A stretch of 64,000 nucleotides of DNA from Setophaga petechia (GCA_024362935.1 JANCRA010000006.1:36263924-36327923), one strand, 5' to 3'; shown: positions 48,301 to 61,349, numbered from the stretch's first letter. Notes: generated from the sequence alone by a model not told the origin. Numbers and translations are program-made.

Positions 48301-51300
48301 CTTTGCAGGCTGCTAACACAATCGCAGTGCTGTGGAGCAGTTAGCTGTTCAGTGCACAGCAGTAAGTGTTTCTTGTCACCTACATCTAAGCAAATAGCTT
48401 TTTCACTATGTCTCGCAAGGAGAAAACCTTCCTGCTCACTTAGCAACTTCCATCGTGTTGTAGATGTTGCAGAGAGGGCTGCAGAGTTTTTTGACACAAG
48501 AAAAAGAAAGTTGTCTAAGATGCCTTCCTTTCAAGTATTAATGTGAAGGGAAAGGCAAGAGAGTGGGAAAGTACTGTTTTCTAGCACTTTGAGAGCTGCT
48601 AACACAATCCCAGTGCTGTGTACCAATTAACTTGTCACTGCACTGCAGTAAGTGTTTCTTGTCACCTACATCTGAGCAAATAGCTTTTTCACTTTGTCTC
48701 GCAAGGGGAAAACGTTGCTGCTCTCTAAACATCTCCTATAGTGTTCTAGAAGTTGCACAGAGGGCTGCAGTGTGTTTTGCAAAATGTAAAAGAAAGTTGT
48801 CTAAGACGCCTTCCTTTCAAGTATTAATGTGAAGGGAAAGGCAAGAGAGTGGGAAAGTACTGTTTTCTAGCACTTTGCAAGCTGCTAACACAATCCCAGT
48901 TCTGTGTAGCAATTAGCTGTTCAGTGCACTGCAGTAAGTGTTTCTTGTCACCTACATCTAAGCAAAAAGCTTTTTCACTATGTCTCGCAAGGAGAAAACC
49001 TTCCTGCTCACTAAACAACTTTCATCGTGTTGTAGATTTTGCAGAGAGGGCTGCAGAGTTTTTTGACACAAGAAAAAGAAAGTTGTCTAAGACGCCTTCC
49101 TTTCAAGTATTAATGTGAAGGGAAAGGCAAGAGAGTGGGAAAGTACTGTTTTCTAGCACTTTGCAGGCTGCTAACACAATCGCAGTGCTGTGGAGCAGTT
49201 AGCTGTTCAGTGCACAGCAGTAAGTGTTTCTTGTCACCTACATCTAAGCAAATAGCTTTTTCACTATGTCTCGCAAGGAGAAAACCTTCCTGCTCACTTA
49301 GCAACTTCCATCGTGTTGTAGATGTTGCAGAGAGGGCTGCAGAGTTTTTTGACACAAGAAAAAGAAAGTTGTCTAAGATGCCTTCCTTTCAAGTATTAAT
49401 GTGAAGGGAAAGGCAAGAGAGTGGGAAAGTACTGTTTTCTAGCACTTTGAGAGCTGCTAACACAATCCCAGTGCTGTGTACCAATTAACTTGTCACTGCA
49501 CTGCAGTAAGTGTTTCTTGTCACCTACATCTGAGCAAATAGCTTTTTCACTTTGTCTCGCAAGGGGAAAACGTTGCTGCTCACTAAACAACTTCCATCGT
49601 GTTGTAGATGTTGCACAGAGGGCTGCAGTGTGTTTTGCAAAATGTAAAAGAAAGTTGTCTAAGACGCCTTCCTTTCAAGTATTAATGTGAAGGGAAAGGC
49701 AAGAGAGTGGGAAAGTACTGTTTTCTAGCACTTTGCAAGCTGCTAACACAATCCCAGTTCTGTGTAGCAATTAGCTGTTCAGTGCACTGCAGTAAGTGTT
49801 TCTTGTCACCTACATCTAAGCAAATATCTTTTTCACTATGTCTCCCAAGGAGAAAACCTTCTTGCTCACTAAACATCTCCTATCGTGTTCTAGAAGTTGA
49901 ACAGAGGGCTGCAGTGTGTTCTGTAACAAGAAAAAGAAAGTTGTCTAAGACGCCTTCCTTTCAAGTATTAATGTGAAGGGAAAGGCAAGAGAGTGGGAAA
50001 GTACTGTTTTCTAGCACCTTGCAAGCTGCTAACACAATCGCAGTGCTGTGTAGCAATTAGCTTGTCAGTGCACGGCAGTAAGTGTTTCTTGATACCTACA
50101 TCTGAGCAAATAGCTTTTTCACTTTGTCTCGCAAGGGGAAAACGTTGCTGCTCACTAAACAACTTCCATCGTGTTGTAGAAGTTGCACAGAGGGCTGCAG
50201 TGTGTTTTGCAAAATGTAAAAGAAAGTTGTCTAAGACGCCTTCCTTTCAAGTATTAATGTGAAGGGAAAGGCAAGAGAGTGGGAAAGTACTGTTTTCTAG
50301 CACTTTGAGAGCTGCTAACACAATCCCAGTGCTGTGTACCAATTAACTTGTCACTGCACTGCAGTAAGGGTTTCTTGTCACCTATATCTAAGCAAATGGT
50401 TTTTCACTATGTCTCGCAAGGAGAAAACCTTCTTGCTCACTAAACATCTCCTATCGTGTTCTAGAAGTTGAACAGAGGGCTGCAGTGTGTTTTGCAAAAT
50501 GTAAAAGAAAGTTGTCTAAGACGCCTTCCTTTCAAGTATTAATGTGAAGGGAAAGGCAAGAGAGTGAGAAAGTACTGTTTTCTAGCACTTTGAGAGCTGC
50601 TAACACAATCCCAGTGCTGTGTACCAATTAACTTGTCACTGCACTGCAGTAAGGGTTTCTTGTCACCTACATCTGAGCAAATAGCTTTTTCACTTTGTCT
50701 CGCAAGGGGAAAACGTTGCTGCTCACTAAACAACTTCCATCGTGTTGTAGAAGTTGCACAGAGGGCTGCAGTGTGTTTTGCAAAATGTAAAAGAAAGTTG
50801 TCTAAGACGCCTTCCTTTCAAGTATTAATGTGAAGGGAAAGGCAAGAGAGTGGGAAAGTACTGTTTTCTAGCACTTTGCAGGCTGCTAACACAATCGCAG
50901 TGCTGTGGAGCAGTTAGCTGTTCAGTGCACAGCAGTAAGTGTTTCTTGTCACCTACATCTAAGCAAATAGCTTTTTCACTATGTCTCGCAAGGAGAAAAC
51001 CTTCCTGCTCACTTAGCAACTTCCATCGTGTTGTAGATGTTGCAGAGAGGGCTGCAGAGTTTTTTGACACAAGAAAAAGAAAGTTGTCTAAGATGCCTTC
51101 CTTTCAAGTATTAATGTGAAGGGAAAGGCAAGAGAGTGGGAAAGTACTGTTTTCTAGCACTTTGAGAGCTGCTAACACAATCCCAGTGCTGTGTACCAAT
51201 TAACTTGTCACTGCACTGCAGTAAGTGTTTCTTGTCACCTACATCTGAGCAAATAGCTTTTTCACTTTGTCTCGCAAGGGGAAAACGTTGCTGCTCACTA

Positions 51301-54300
51301 AACAACTTCCATCGTGTTGTAGATGTTGCACAGAGGGCTGCAGTGTGTTTTGCAAAATGTAAAAGAAAGTTGTCTAAGACGCCTTCCTTTCAAGTATTAA
51401 TGTGAAGGGAAAGGCAAGAGAGTGGGAAAGTACTGTTTTCTAGCACTTTGCAAGCTGCTAACACAATCCCAGTTCTGTGTAGCAATTAGCTGTTCAGTGC
51501 ACTGCAGTAAGTGTTTCTTGTCACCTACATCTAAGCAAAAAGCTTTTTCACTATGTCTCGCAAGGAGAAAACCTTCCTGCTCACTAAACAACTTCCATCG
51601 TGTTGTAGATGTTGCAGAGAGGGCTGCAGAGTTTTTTGACACAAGAAAAAGAAAGTTGTCTAAGACGCCTTCCTTTCAAGTATTAATGTGAAGGGAAAGG
51701 CAAGAGAGTGGGAAAGTACTGTTGTCTAGCACTTTGAGAGCTGCTAACACAATCCCAGTGCTGTGTACCAATTAACTTGTCACTGCACTGCAGTAAGTGT
51801 TTCTTGTCACCTACATCTGAGTAAATAGCTTTTTCACTTTTTCTCGCAAGGAGAAAACCTTCCTGCTCACTAAACATCTCCTATAGTGTTCTAGAAGTTG
51901 CACAGAGGGCTGCAGTGTGTTTTGCAAAATGTAAAAGAAAGTTGTCTAAGACGCCTTCCTTTCAAGTATTAATGTGAAGGGAAAGGCAAGAGAGTGGGAA
52001 AGTACTGTTTTCTAGCACTTTGAGAGCTGCTAACACAATCCCAGTGCTGTGTACCAATTAACTTGTCACTGCACTGCAGTAAGTGTTTCTTGTCACCTAC
52101 ATCTGAGCAAATAGCTTTTTCACTTTGTCTCGCAAGGGGAAAACGTTGCTGCTCACTAAACAACTTCCATCGTGTTGTAGAAGTTGCACAGAGGGCTGCA
52201 GTGTGTTTTGCAAAATGTAAAAGAATGTTGTCTAAGACGCCTTCCTTTCAAGTATTAATGTGAAGGGAAAGGCAAGAGAGTGGGAAAGTACTGTTTTCTA
52301 GCACTTTGCAAGCTGCTAACACAATCCCAGTTCTGTGTAGCAATTAGCTGTTCAGTGCACTGCAGTAAGTGTTTCTTGTCACCTACATCTAAGCAAAAAG
52401 CTTTTTCACTATGTCTCGCAAGGAGAAAACCTTCCTGCTCACTAAACAACTTTCATCGTGTTGTAGATGTTGCAGAGAGGGCTGCAGAGTTTTTTGACAC
52501 AAGAAAAAGAAAGTTGTCTAAGACGCCTTCCTTTCAAGTATTAATGTGAAGGGAAAGGCAAGAGAGTGGGAAAGTACTGTTTTCTAGCACTTTGCAGGCT
52601 GCTAACACAATCGCAGTGCTGTGGAGCAGTTAGCTGTTCAGTGCACTGCAGTAAGTGTTTCTTGTCACCTACATCTAAGCAAATAGCTTTTTCACTATGT
52701 CTCGCAAGGAGATAACCTTCCTGCTCACTTAGCAACTTCCATCGTGTTGTAGATGTTGCAGAGAGGGCTGCAGAGTTTTTTGACACAAGAAAAAGAAAGT
52801 TGTCTAAGATGCCTTCCTTTCAAGTATTAATGTGAAGGGAAAGGCAAGAGAGTGGGAAAGTACTGTTTTCTAGCACTTTGAGAGCTGCTAACACAATCCC
52901 AGTGCTGTGTACCAATTAACTTGTCACTGCACTGCAGTAAGTGTTTCTTGTCACCTACATCTGAGCAAATAGCTTTTTCACTTTGTCTCGCTAGGGGAAA
53001 ACGTTGCTGCTCACTAAACAACTTCCATCGTGTTTTAGAAGTTGCCCAGAGGGCTGCAGTGTGTTTTGCAAAATATAAAAGAAAGTTGTCTAAGACGCCT
53101 TCCTTTCAAGTATTAATGTGAAGGGAAAGGCAAGAGAGTGGGAAAGTACTGTTTTCTAGCACTTTGAGAGCTGCTAACACAATCCCAGTGCTGTGTACCA
53201 ATTAACTTGTCACTGCACTGCAGTAAGGGTTTCTTGTCACCTATATCTAAGCAAATGCTTTTTCACTATGTCTCCCAAGGAGAAAACCTTCTTGCTCACT
53301 AAACATCTCCTATCGTGTTCTAGAAGTTGCACAGAGGGCTGCAGTGTGTTTTGCAAAATGTAAAAGAAAGTTGCCTAAGACGCCTTCCTTTCAAGTATTA
53401 ATGTGAAGGGAAAGGCAAGAGAGTGGGAAAGTACTGTTTTCTAGCACTTTGAGAGCTGCTAACACAATCCCAGTGCTGTGTACCAATTAACTTGTCACTG
53501 CACTGCAGTAAGAGTTTCTTGTCACCTGCATCTAAGCAAATAGCTTTTTCACTATGTCTCGCAAGGAGAAAACCTTCCTGCTCACTAAACATTTCCTATC
53601 GTGTTCTAGAAGTTGCACAGAGGGCTGCAGTGTGTTCTGTAACAAGAAAAAGAAAGTTGTCTAAGACGCCTTCCTTTCAAGTATTAATGTGAAGGGAAAG
53701 GCAAGAGAGTGGGAAAGTACTGTTTTCTAGCACTTTGCAAGCTGCTAACACAATCCCAGTTCTGTGTAGCAATTAGCTGTTCAGTGCACTGCAGTAAGTG
53801 TTTCTTGTCACCTACATCTAAGCAAATAGCTTTTTCACTATGTCTTGCAAGGAGAAAACCTTCCTGCTCACTAAACAACTTCCATCGTGTTGTAGATGTT
53901 GCAGAGAGGGCTGCAGAGTTTTTTGACACAAGAAAAAGAAAGTTGTCTAAGATGCCTTCCTTTCAAGTATTAATGTGAAGGGAAAGACAAGAGAGTGGGA
54001 AAGTACTGTTTTCTAGCACTTTGCAAGCTGCTAACACAGTACTAGTGCTGTGGAGCAGATAGCTGTTCAGTGCACTGCAGTAAGTGTTTCTTGTCACCTA
54101 CATATAAGCAAATAGCTTTTTCACTATGTCTCGCAAGGAGAAAACCTTCCTGCTCACTTAGCAACTTCCATCGTGTTGTAGATGTTGCAGAGAGGGCTGC
54201 AGAGTTTTTTGACACAAGAAAAAGAAAGTTGTCTAAGATGCCTTCCTTTCAAGTATTAATGTGAAGTGAAAGGCAAGAGAGTGGGAAAGTACTGTTTTCT

Positions 54301-57300
54301 AGCACTTTGCAGGCTGCTAACACAATCCCAGTGCTGTGTAGCAGTTAGCTTTTGAATGCACTGCAGTAAGTGTTTCTTGTCACCTACATCTAAGCAAATA
54401 TCTTTTTCACTATGTCTCGCAAGGAGAAAACCTTCTTGCTCACTAAACATCTCCTATCGTATTCTAGAAGTTGAACAGAGGGCTGCAGTGTGTTCTGTAA
54501 CAAGAAAAAGAAAGTTGTCTAAGACGCCTTCCTTTCAAGTATTAATGTGAAGGGAAAGGCAAGAGAGTGGGAAAGTACTGTTTTCTAGCACTTTGCAAGC
54601 TGCTAACACAATCGCAGTGCTGTGTAGCAATTAGCTTGTCAGTGCACGGCAGTAAGTGTTTCTTGATACCTACATCTGAGCAAATAGCTTTTTCACTTTG
54701 TCTCGCAAGGGGAAAACGTTGCTGCTCACTAAACAACTTCCATCGTGTTGTAGAAGTTGCACAGAGGGCTGCAGTGTGTTTTGCAAAATGTAAAAGAAAG
54801 TTGTCTAAGACGCCTTCCTTTCAAGTATTAATGTGAAGGGAAAGGCAAGAGAGTGGGAAAGTACTGTTTTCTAGCACTTTGAGAGCTGCTAACACAATCC
54901 CAGTGCTGTGTACCAATTAACTTGTCACTGCACTGCAGTAAGGGTTTCTTGTCACCTATATCTAAGCAAATGCTTTTTCACTATGTCTCGCAAGGAGAAA
55001 ACCTTCCTGCTCACTAAACAACTTCCATCGTGTTGTAGATGTTGCAGAGAGGGCTGCAGAGTTTTTTGACACAAGAAAAAGAAAGTTGTCTAAGACGCCT
55101 TCCTTTCAAGTATTAATGTGAAGGGAAAGGCAAGAGAGTGGGAAAGTACTGTTTTCTATCACTTTGAGAGCTGCTAACACAATCCCAGTGCTGTGTACCA
55201 ATTAACTTGTCACTGCACTGCAGTAAGTGTTTCTTGTCACCTACATCTAAGCAAATAACTTTTTCACTATGTCTCGCAAGGAGAAAACCTTCCTGCTCAC
55301 TAAACATCTCCTATCGTGTTCTAGAAGTTGCACAGAGGGCTGCAGTGTGTTCTGTAACAAGAAAAAGAAAGTTGTCTAAGACGCCTTCCTTTCAAGTATT
55401 TATGTGTAGGGAAAGGCAAGAGAGTGGGAAAGTACTGTTTTCTAGCACTTTGCAAGCTGCTAACACAATCGCAGTGCTGTGTAGCAATTAACTTGTCACT
55501 GCACGACAGTAAGTGTTTCTTGATACCTACATCTGAGCAAATAGCTTTTTCACAATGTCTCGCAATTGGAAAACGTTGCTGCTCACTAAACAACTTCCAT
55601 CGTGTTGTAGAAGTTGCACAGAGGGCTGCAGTGTGTTTTGCAAAATATAAAAGAAAGTTGTCTAAGACGCCTTCCTTTCAAGTATTAATGTGAAGGGAAA
55701 GGCAAGAGAGTGGGAAAGTACTGTTTTCTAGCACTTTGAGAGCTGCTAACACAATCCCAGTGCTGTGTACCAATTAACTTGTCACTGCACTGCAGTAAGG
55801 GTTTCTTGTCACCTATATCTAAGCAAATGCTTTTTCACTATGTCTCGCAAGGAGAAAACCTTCTTGCTCACTAAACATCTCCTATAGTGTTCTAGAAGTT
55901 GCACAGAGGGCTGCAGTGTGTTTTGCAAAATGTAAAAGAAAGTTGTCTAAGACGCCTTCCTTTCAAGTATTAATGTGAAGGGAAAGGCAAGAGAGTGGGA
56001 AAGTACTGTTTTCTAGCACTTTGAGAGCTGCTAACACAATCCCAGTGCTGTGTACCAATTAACTTGTCACTGCACTGCAGTAAGTGTTTCTTGTCACCTA
56101 CATCTGAGCAAATAGCTTTTTCACTTTGTCTCGCAAGGGGAAAACGTTGCTGCTCTCTAAACATCTCCTATAGTGTTCTAGAAGTTGCACAGAGGGCTGC
56201 AGTGTGTTTTGCAAAATGTAAAAGAAAGTTGTCTAAGACGCCTTCCTTTCAAGTATTAATGTGAAGGGAAAGGCAAGAGAGTGGGAAAGTACTGTTTTCT
56301 AGCACTTTGCAAGCTGCTAACACAATCCCAGTTCTGTGTAGCAATTAGCTGTTCAGTGCACTGCAGTAAGTGTTTCTTGTCACCTACATCTAAGCAAAAA
56401 GCTTTTTCAGTATGTCTCGCAAGGAGAAAACCTTCCTGCTCACTAAACAACTTTCATCGTGTTGTAGATTTTGCAGAGAGGGCTGCAGAGTTTTTTGACA
56501 CAAGAAAAAGAAAGTTGTCTAAGACGCCTTCCTTTCAAGTATTAATGTGAAGGGAAAGGCAAGAGAGTGGGAAAGTACTGTTTTCTAGCACTTTGAGAGC
56601 TGCTAACACAATCCCAGTGCTGTGTACCAATTAACTTGTCACTGCACTGCAGTAAGTGTTTCTTGTCACCTACATCTGAGCAAATAGCTTTTTCACAATG
56701 TCTCGCAATTGGAAAACGTTGCTGCTCACTAAACAACTTCCATCGTGTTGTAGATGTTGCACAGAGGGCTGCAGTGTGTTTTGCAAAATGTAAAAGAAAG
56801 TTGTCTAAGACGCCTTCCTTTCAAGTATTAATGTGAAGGGAAAGGCAAGAGAGTGGGAAAGTACTGTTTTCTAGCACTTTGCAAGCTGCTAACACAATCC
56901 CAGTTCTGTGTAGCAATTAGCTGTTCAGTGCACTGCAGTAAGTGTTTCTTGTCACCTACATCTAAGCAAATATCTTTTTCACTATGTCTCCCAAGGAGAA
57001 AACCTTCTTGCTCACTAAACATCTCCTATCGTGTTCTAGAAGTTGAACAGAGGGCTGCAGTGTGTTCTGTAACAAGAAAAAGAAAGTTGTCTAAGACGCC
57101 TTCCTTTCAAGTATTAATGTGAAGGGAAAGGCAAGAGAGTGGGAAAGTACTGTTTTCTAGCACCTTGCAAGCTGCTAACACAATCGCAGTGCTGTGTAGC
57201 AATTAGCTTGTCAGTGCACGGCAGTAAGTGTTTCTTGATACCTACATCTGAGCAAATAGCTTTTTCACTTTGTCTCGCAAGGGGAAAACGTTGCTGCTCA

Positions 57301-58185
57301 CTAAACAACTTCCATCGTGTTTTAGAAGTTGCACAGAGGGCTGCAGTGTGTTTTGCAAAATGTAAAAGAAAGTTGTCTAAGACGCCTTCCTTTCAAGTAT
57401 TAATGTGAAGGGAAAGGCAAGAGAGTGGGAAAGTACTGTTTTCTAGCACTTTGAGAGCTGCTAACACAATCCCAGTGCTGTGTACCAATTAACTTGTCAC
57501 TGCACTGCAGTAAGGGTTTCTTGTCACCTACATCTGAGCAAATAGCTTTTTCACTTTGTCTCGCAAGGGGAAAACGTTGCTGCTCACTAAACAACTTCCA
57601 TCGTGTTGTAGAAGTTGCACAGAGGGCTGCAGTGTGTTTTGCAAAATGTAAAAGAAAGTTGTCTAAGACGCCTTCCTTTCAAGTATTAATGTGAAGGGAA
57701 AGGCAAGAGAGTGGGAAAGTACTGTTTTCTAGCACTTTGCAGGCTGCTAACACAATCGCAGTGCTGTGGAGCAGTTAGCTGTTCAGTGCACAGCAGTAAG
57801 TGTTTCTTGTCACCTACATCTAAGCAAATAGCTTTTTCACTATGTCTCGCAAGGAGAAAACCTTCCTGCTCACTTAGCAACTTCCATCGTGTTGTAGATG
57901 TTGCAGAGAGGGCTGCAGAGTTTTTTGACACAAGAAAAAGAAAGTTGTCTAAGATGCCTTCCTTTCAAGTATTAATGTGAAGGGAAAGGCAAGAGAGTGG
58001 GAAAGTACTGTTTTCTAGCACTTTGAGAGCTGCTAACACAATCCCAGTGCTGTGTACCAATTAACTTGTCACTGCACTGCAGTAAGTGTTTCTTGTCACC
58101 TACATCTGAGCAAATAGCTTTTTCACTTTGTCTCGCAAGGGGAAAACGTTGCTGCTCACTAAACAACTTCCATCGTGTTGTAGAT
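45322..58185. repeat. 12.86-kb higher-order unit, copy 2 (45 monomers)
   Basis: Tandem copy of 32458-45321. The match extends past the unit end to 58310, then diverges at CTTTGAGAG (45447) against CTTTGCAAG (58311). All the marker variants of copy 1 that I checked are present at +12864, including AAAGACAAG at 53987 and the TATTTATGTGTAG marker at 55402. Confidence 0.9.
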
Positions 58186-58552
58186 GTTGCACAGAGGGCT
58201 GCAGTGTGTTTTGCAAAATGTAAAAGAAAGTTGTCTAAGACGCCTTCCTTTCAAGTATTAATGTGAAGGGAAAGGCAAGAGAGTGGGAAAGTACTGTTTT
58301 CTAGCACTTTGCAAGCTGCTAACACAATCCCAGTTCTGTGTAGCAATTAGCTGTTCAGTGCACTGCAGTAAGTGTTTCTTGTCACCTACATCTAAGCAAA
58401 AAGCTTTTTCACTATGTCTCGCAAGGAGAAAACCTTCCTGCTCACTAAACAACTTCCATCGTGTTGTAGATGTTGCAGAGAGGGCTGCAGAGTTTTTTGA
58501 CACAAGAAAAAGAAAGTTGTCTAAGACGCCTTCCTTTCAAGTATTAATGTGA

Positions 58553-58838
58553 AGGGAAAGGCAAGAGAGTGGGAAAGTACTGTTGTCTAGCACTTTGCAG
58601 GCTGCTAACACAATCGCAGTGCTGTGTAGCAGTTAGCTTTTCAGTGCACTGCAGTAAGTGTTTCCTGTCACCTACATCTAAGCAAATAGCTTTTTCACTA
58701 TGTCTCGCAAGGAGAAAACCTTCCTGCTCACTAAACATCTCCTATAGTGTTCTAGAAGTTGCACAGAGGGCTGCAGTGTGTTTTGCAAAATGTAAAAGAA
58801 AGTTGTCTAAGACGCCTTCCTTTCAAGTATTAATGTGA
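58553..58838. repeat. Hybrid monomer: TGTTGTCTAGC left edge joined to GCTTTTCAGTGCAC body
   Basis: The first bases (TGTTGTCTAGC near 58582) match the monomer 51692-51977 expected at this place. From GCAGGCTGC onward the sequence instead matches 21962-22247 and its relatives at 11673-11958 and 18533-18818, including TTTCCTGTCACC. The next monomer returns to the expected 51978-52263 type. This is what a short gene-conversion patch, or a hybrid ancestor monomer, would look like. Confidence 0.78.
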
Positions 58839-60839
58839 AGGGAAAGGCAAGAGAGTGGGAAAGTACTGTTTTCTAGCACTTTGAGAGCTGCTAACACAAT
58901 CCCAGTGCTGTGTACCAATTAACTTGTCACTGCACTGCAGTAAGTGTTTCTTGTCACCTACATCTGAGCAAATAGCTTTTTCACTTTGTCTCGCAAGGGG
59001 AAAACGTTGCTGCTCACTAAACAACTTCCATCGTGTTGTAGAAGTTGCACAGAGGGCTGCAGTGTGTTTTGCAAAATGTAAAAGAATGTTGTCTAAGACG
59101 CCTTCCTTTCAAGTATTAATGTGAAGGGAAAGGCAAGAGAGTGGGAAAGTACTGTTTTCTAGCACTTTGCAAGCTGCTAACACAATCCCAGTTCTGTGTA
59201 GCAATTAGCTGTTCAGTGCACTGCAGTAAGTGTTTCTTGTCACCTACATCTAAGCAAAAAGCTTTTTCACTATGTCTCGCAAGGAGAAAACCTTCCTGCT
59301 CACTAAACAACTTTCATCGTGTTGTAGATGTTGCAGAGAGGGCTGCAGAGTTTTTTGACACAAGAAAAAGAAAGTTGTCTAAGACGCCTTCCTTTCAAGT
59401 ATTAATGTGAAGGGAAAGGCAAGAGAGTGGGAAAGTACTGTTTTCTAGCACTTTGCAGGCTGCTAACACAATCGCAGTGCTGTGGAGCAGTTAGCTGTTC
59501 AGTGCACTGCAGTAAGTGTTTCTTGTCACCTACATCTAAGCAAATAGCTTTTTCACTATGTCTCGCAAGGAGATAACCTTCCTGCTCACTTAGCAACTTC
59601 CATCGTGTTGTAGATGTTGCAGAGAGGGCTGCAGAGTTTTTTGACACAAGAAAAAGAAAGTTGTCTAAGATGCCTTCCTTTCAAGTATTAATGTGAAGGG
59701 AAAGGCAAGAGAGTGGGAAAGTACTGTTTTCTAGCACTTTGAGAGCTGCTAACACAATCCCAGTGCTGTGTACCAATTAACTTGTCACTGCACTGCAGTA
59801 AGTGTTTCTTGTCACCTACATCTGAGCAAATAGCTTTTTCACTTTGTCTCGCAAGGGGAAAACGTTGCTGCTCACTAAACAACTTCCATCGTGTTTTAGA
59901 AGTTGCCCAGAGGGCTGCAGTGTGTTTTGCAAAATATAAAAGAAAGTTGTCTAAGACGCCTTCCTTTCAAGTATTAATGTGAAGGGAAAGGCAAGAGAGT
60001 GGGAAAGTACTGTTTTCTAGCACTTTGAGAGCTGCTAACACAATCCCAGTGCTGTGTACCAATTAACTTGTCACTGCACTGCAGTAAGGGTTTCTTGTCA
60101 CCTATATCTAAGCAAATGCTTTTTCACTATGTCTCCCAAGGAGAAAACCTTCTTGCTCACTAAACATCTCCTATCGTGTTCTAGAAGTTGCACAGAGGGC
60201 TGCAGTGTGTTTTGCAAAATGTAAAAGAAAGTTGCCTAAGACGCCTTCCTTTCAAGTATTAATGTGAAGGGAAAGGCAAGAGAGTGGGAAAGTACTGTTT
60301 TCTAGCACTTTGAGAGCTGCTAACACAATCCCAGTGCTGTGTACCAATTAACTTGTCACTGCACTGCAGTAAGAGTTTCTTGTCACCTGCATCTAAGCAA
60401 ATAGCTTTTTCACTATGTCTCGCAAGGAGAAAACCTTCCTGCTCACTAAACATTTCCTATCGTGTTCTAGAAGTTGCACAGAGGGCTGCAGTGTGTTCTG
60501 TAACAAGAAAAAGAAAGTTGTCTAAGACGCCTTCCTTTCAAGTATTAATGTGAAGGGAAAGGCAAGAGAGTGGGAAAGTACTGTTTTCTAGCACTTTGCA
60601 AGCTGCTAACACAATCCCAGTTCTGTGTAGCAATTAGCTGTTCAGTGCACTGCAGTAAGTGTTTCTTGTCACCTACATCTAAGCAAATAGCTTTTTCACT
60701 ATGTCTTGCAAGGAGAAAACCTTCCTGCTCACTAAACAACTTCCATCGTGTTGTAGATGTTGCAGAGAGGGCTGCAGAGTTTTTTGACACAAGAAAAAGA
60801 AAGTTGTCTAAGATGCCTTCCTTTCAAGTATTAATGTGA

Positions 60840-61349
60840 AGGGAAAGGCAAGAGAGTGGGAAAGTACTGTTTTCTAGCACTTTGCAAGCTGCTAACACAG
60901 TACTAGTGCTGTGGAGCAGATAGCTGTTCAGTGCACTGCAGTAAGTGTTTCTTGTCACCTACATCTAAGCAAATAGCTTTTTCACTATGTCTCGCAAGGA
61001 GAAAACCTTCCTGCTCACTTAGCAACTTCCATCGTGTTGTAGATGTTGCAGAGAGGGCTGCAGAGTTTTTTGACACAAGAAAAAGAAAGTTGTCTAAGAT
61101 GCCTTCCTTTCAAGTATTAATGTGAAGTGAAAGGCAAGAGAGTGGGAAAGTACTGTTTTCTAGCACTTTGCAGGCTGCTAACACAATCCCAGTGCTGTGT
61201 AGCAGTTAGCTTTTGAATGCACTGCAGTAAGTGTTTCTTGTCACCTACATCTAAGCAAATATCTTTTTCACTATGTCTCGCAAGGAGAAAACCTTCTTGC
61301 TCACTAAACATCTCCTATCGTATTCTAGAAGTTGAACAGAGGGCTGCAG
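60840..61349. repeat. Delta-zeta pair repeated at 62270-62779 (spacing 1430)
   Basis: The delta and zeta monomers here recur five monomers to the right with the same AAGTGAAAGG boundary (near 61127 and 62557) and the same GCTTTTGAATGC. The right copy differs by CCTGGTCACTAAAC against CCTGCTCACTTAGC and keeps the normal CTGTAACAAG end. Confidence 0.72.

Larger units (their letters stand above)
57429..61349. repeat. Further copy of 50568-54488 (spacing 6861, 24 monomers)
   Basis: Aligned from just right of GAGTGAGAAAG (50567 A against 57428 G) to the GCAGTGTG against GCAGAGTT change at 54489/61350. Differences: most of the monomer 58553-58838, CGCTAGGGG near 52990 against CGCAAGGGG near 59851, A at 53987 against G at 60848, and ACATATAAGC against ACATCTAAGC near 54102 and 60963. 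It therefore does not carry all the private variants of the 12.86-kb copies. Confidence 0.82.
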
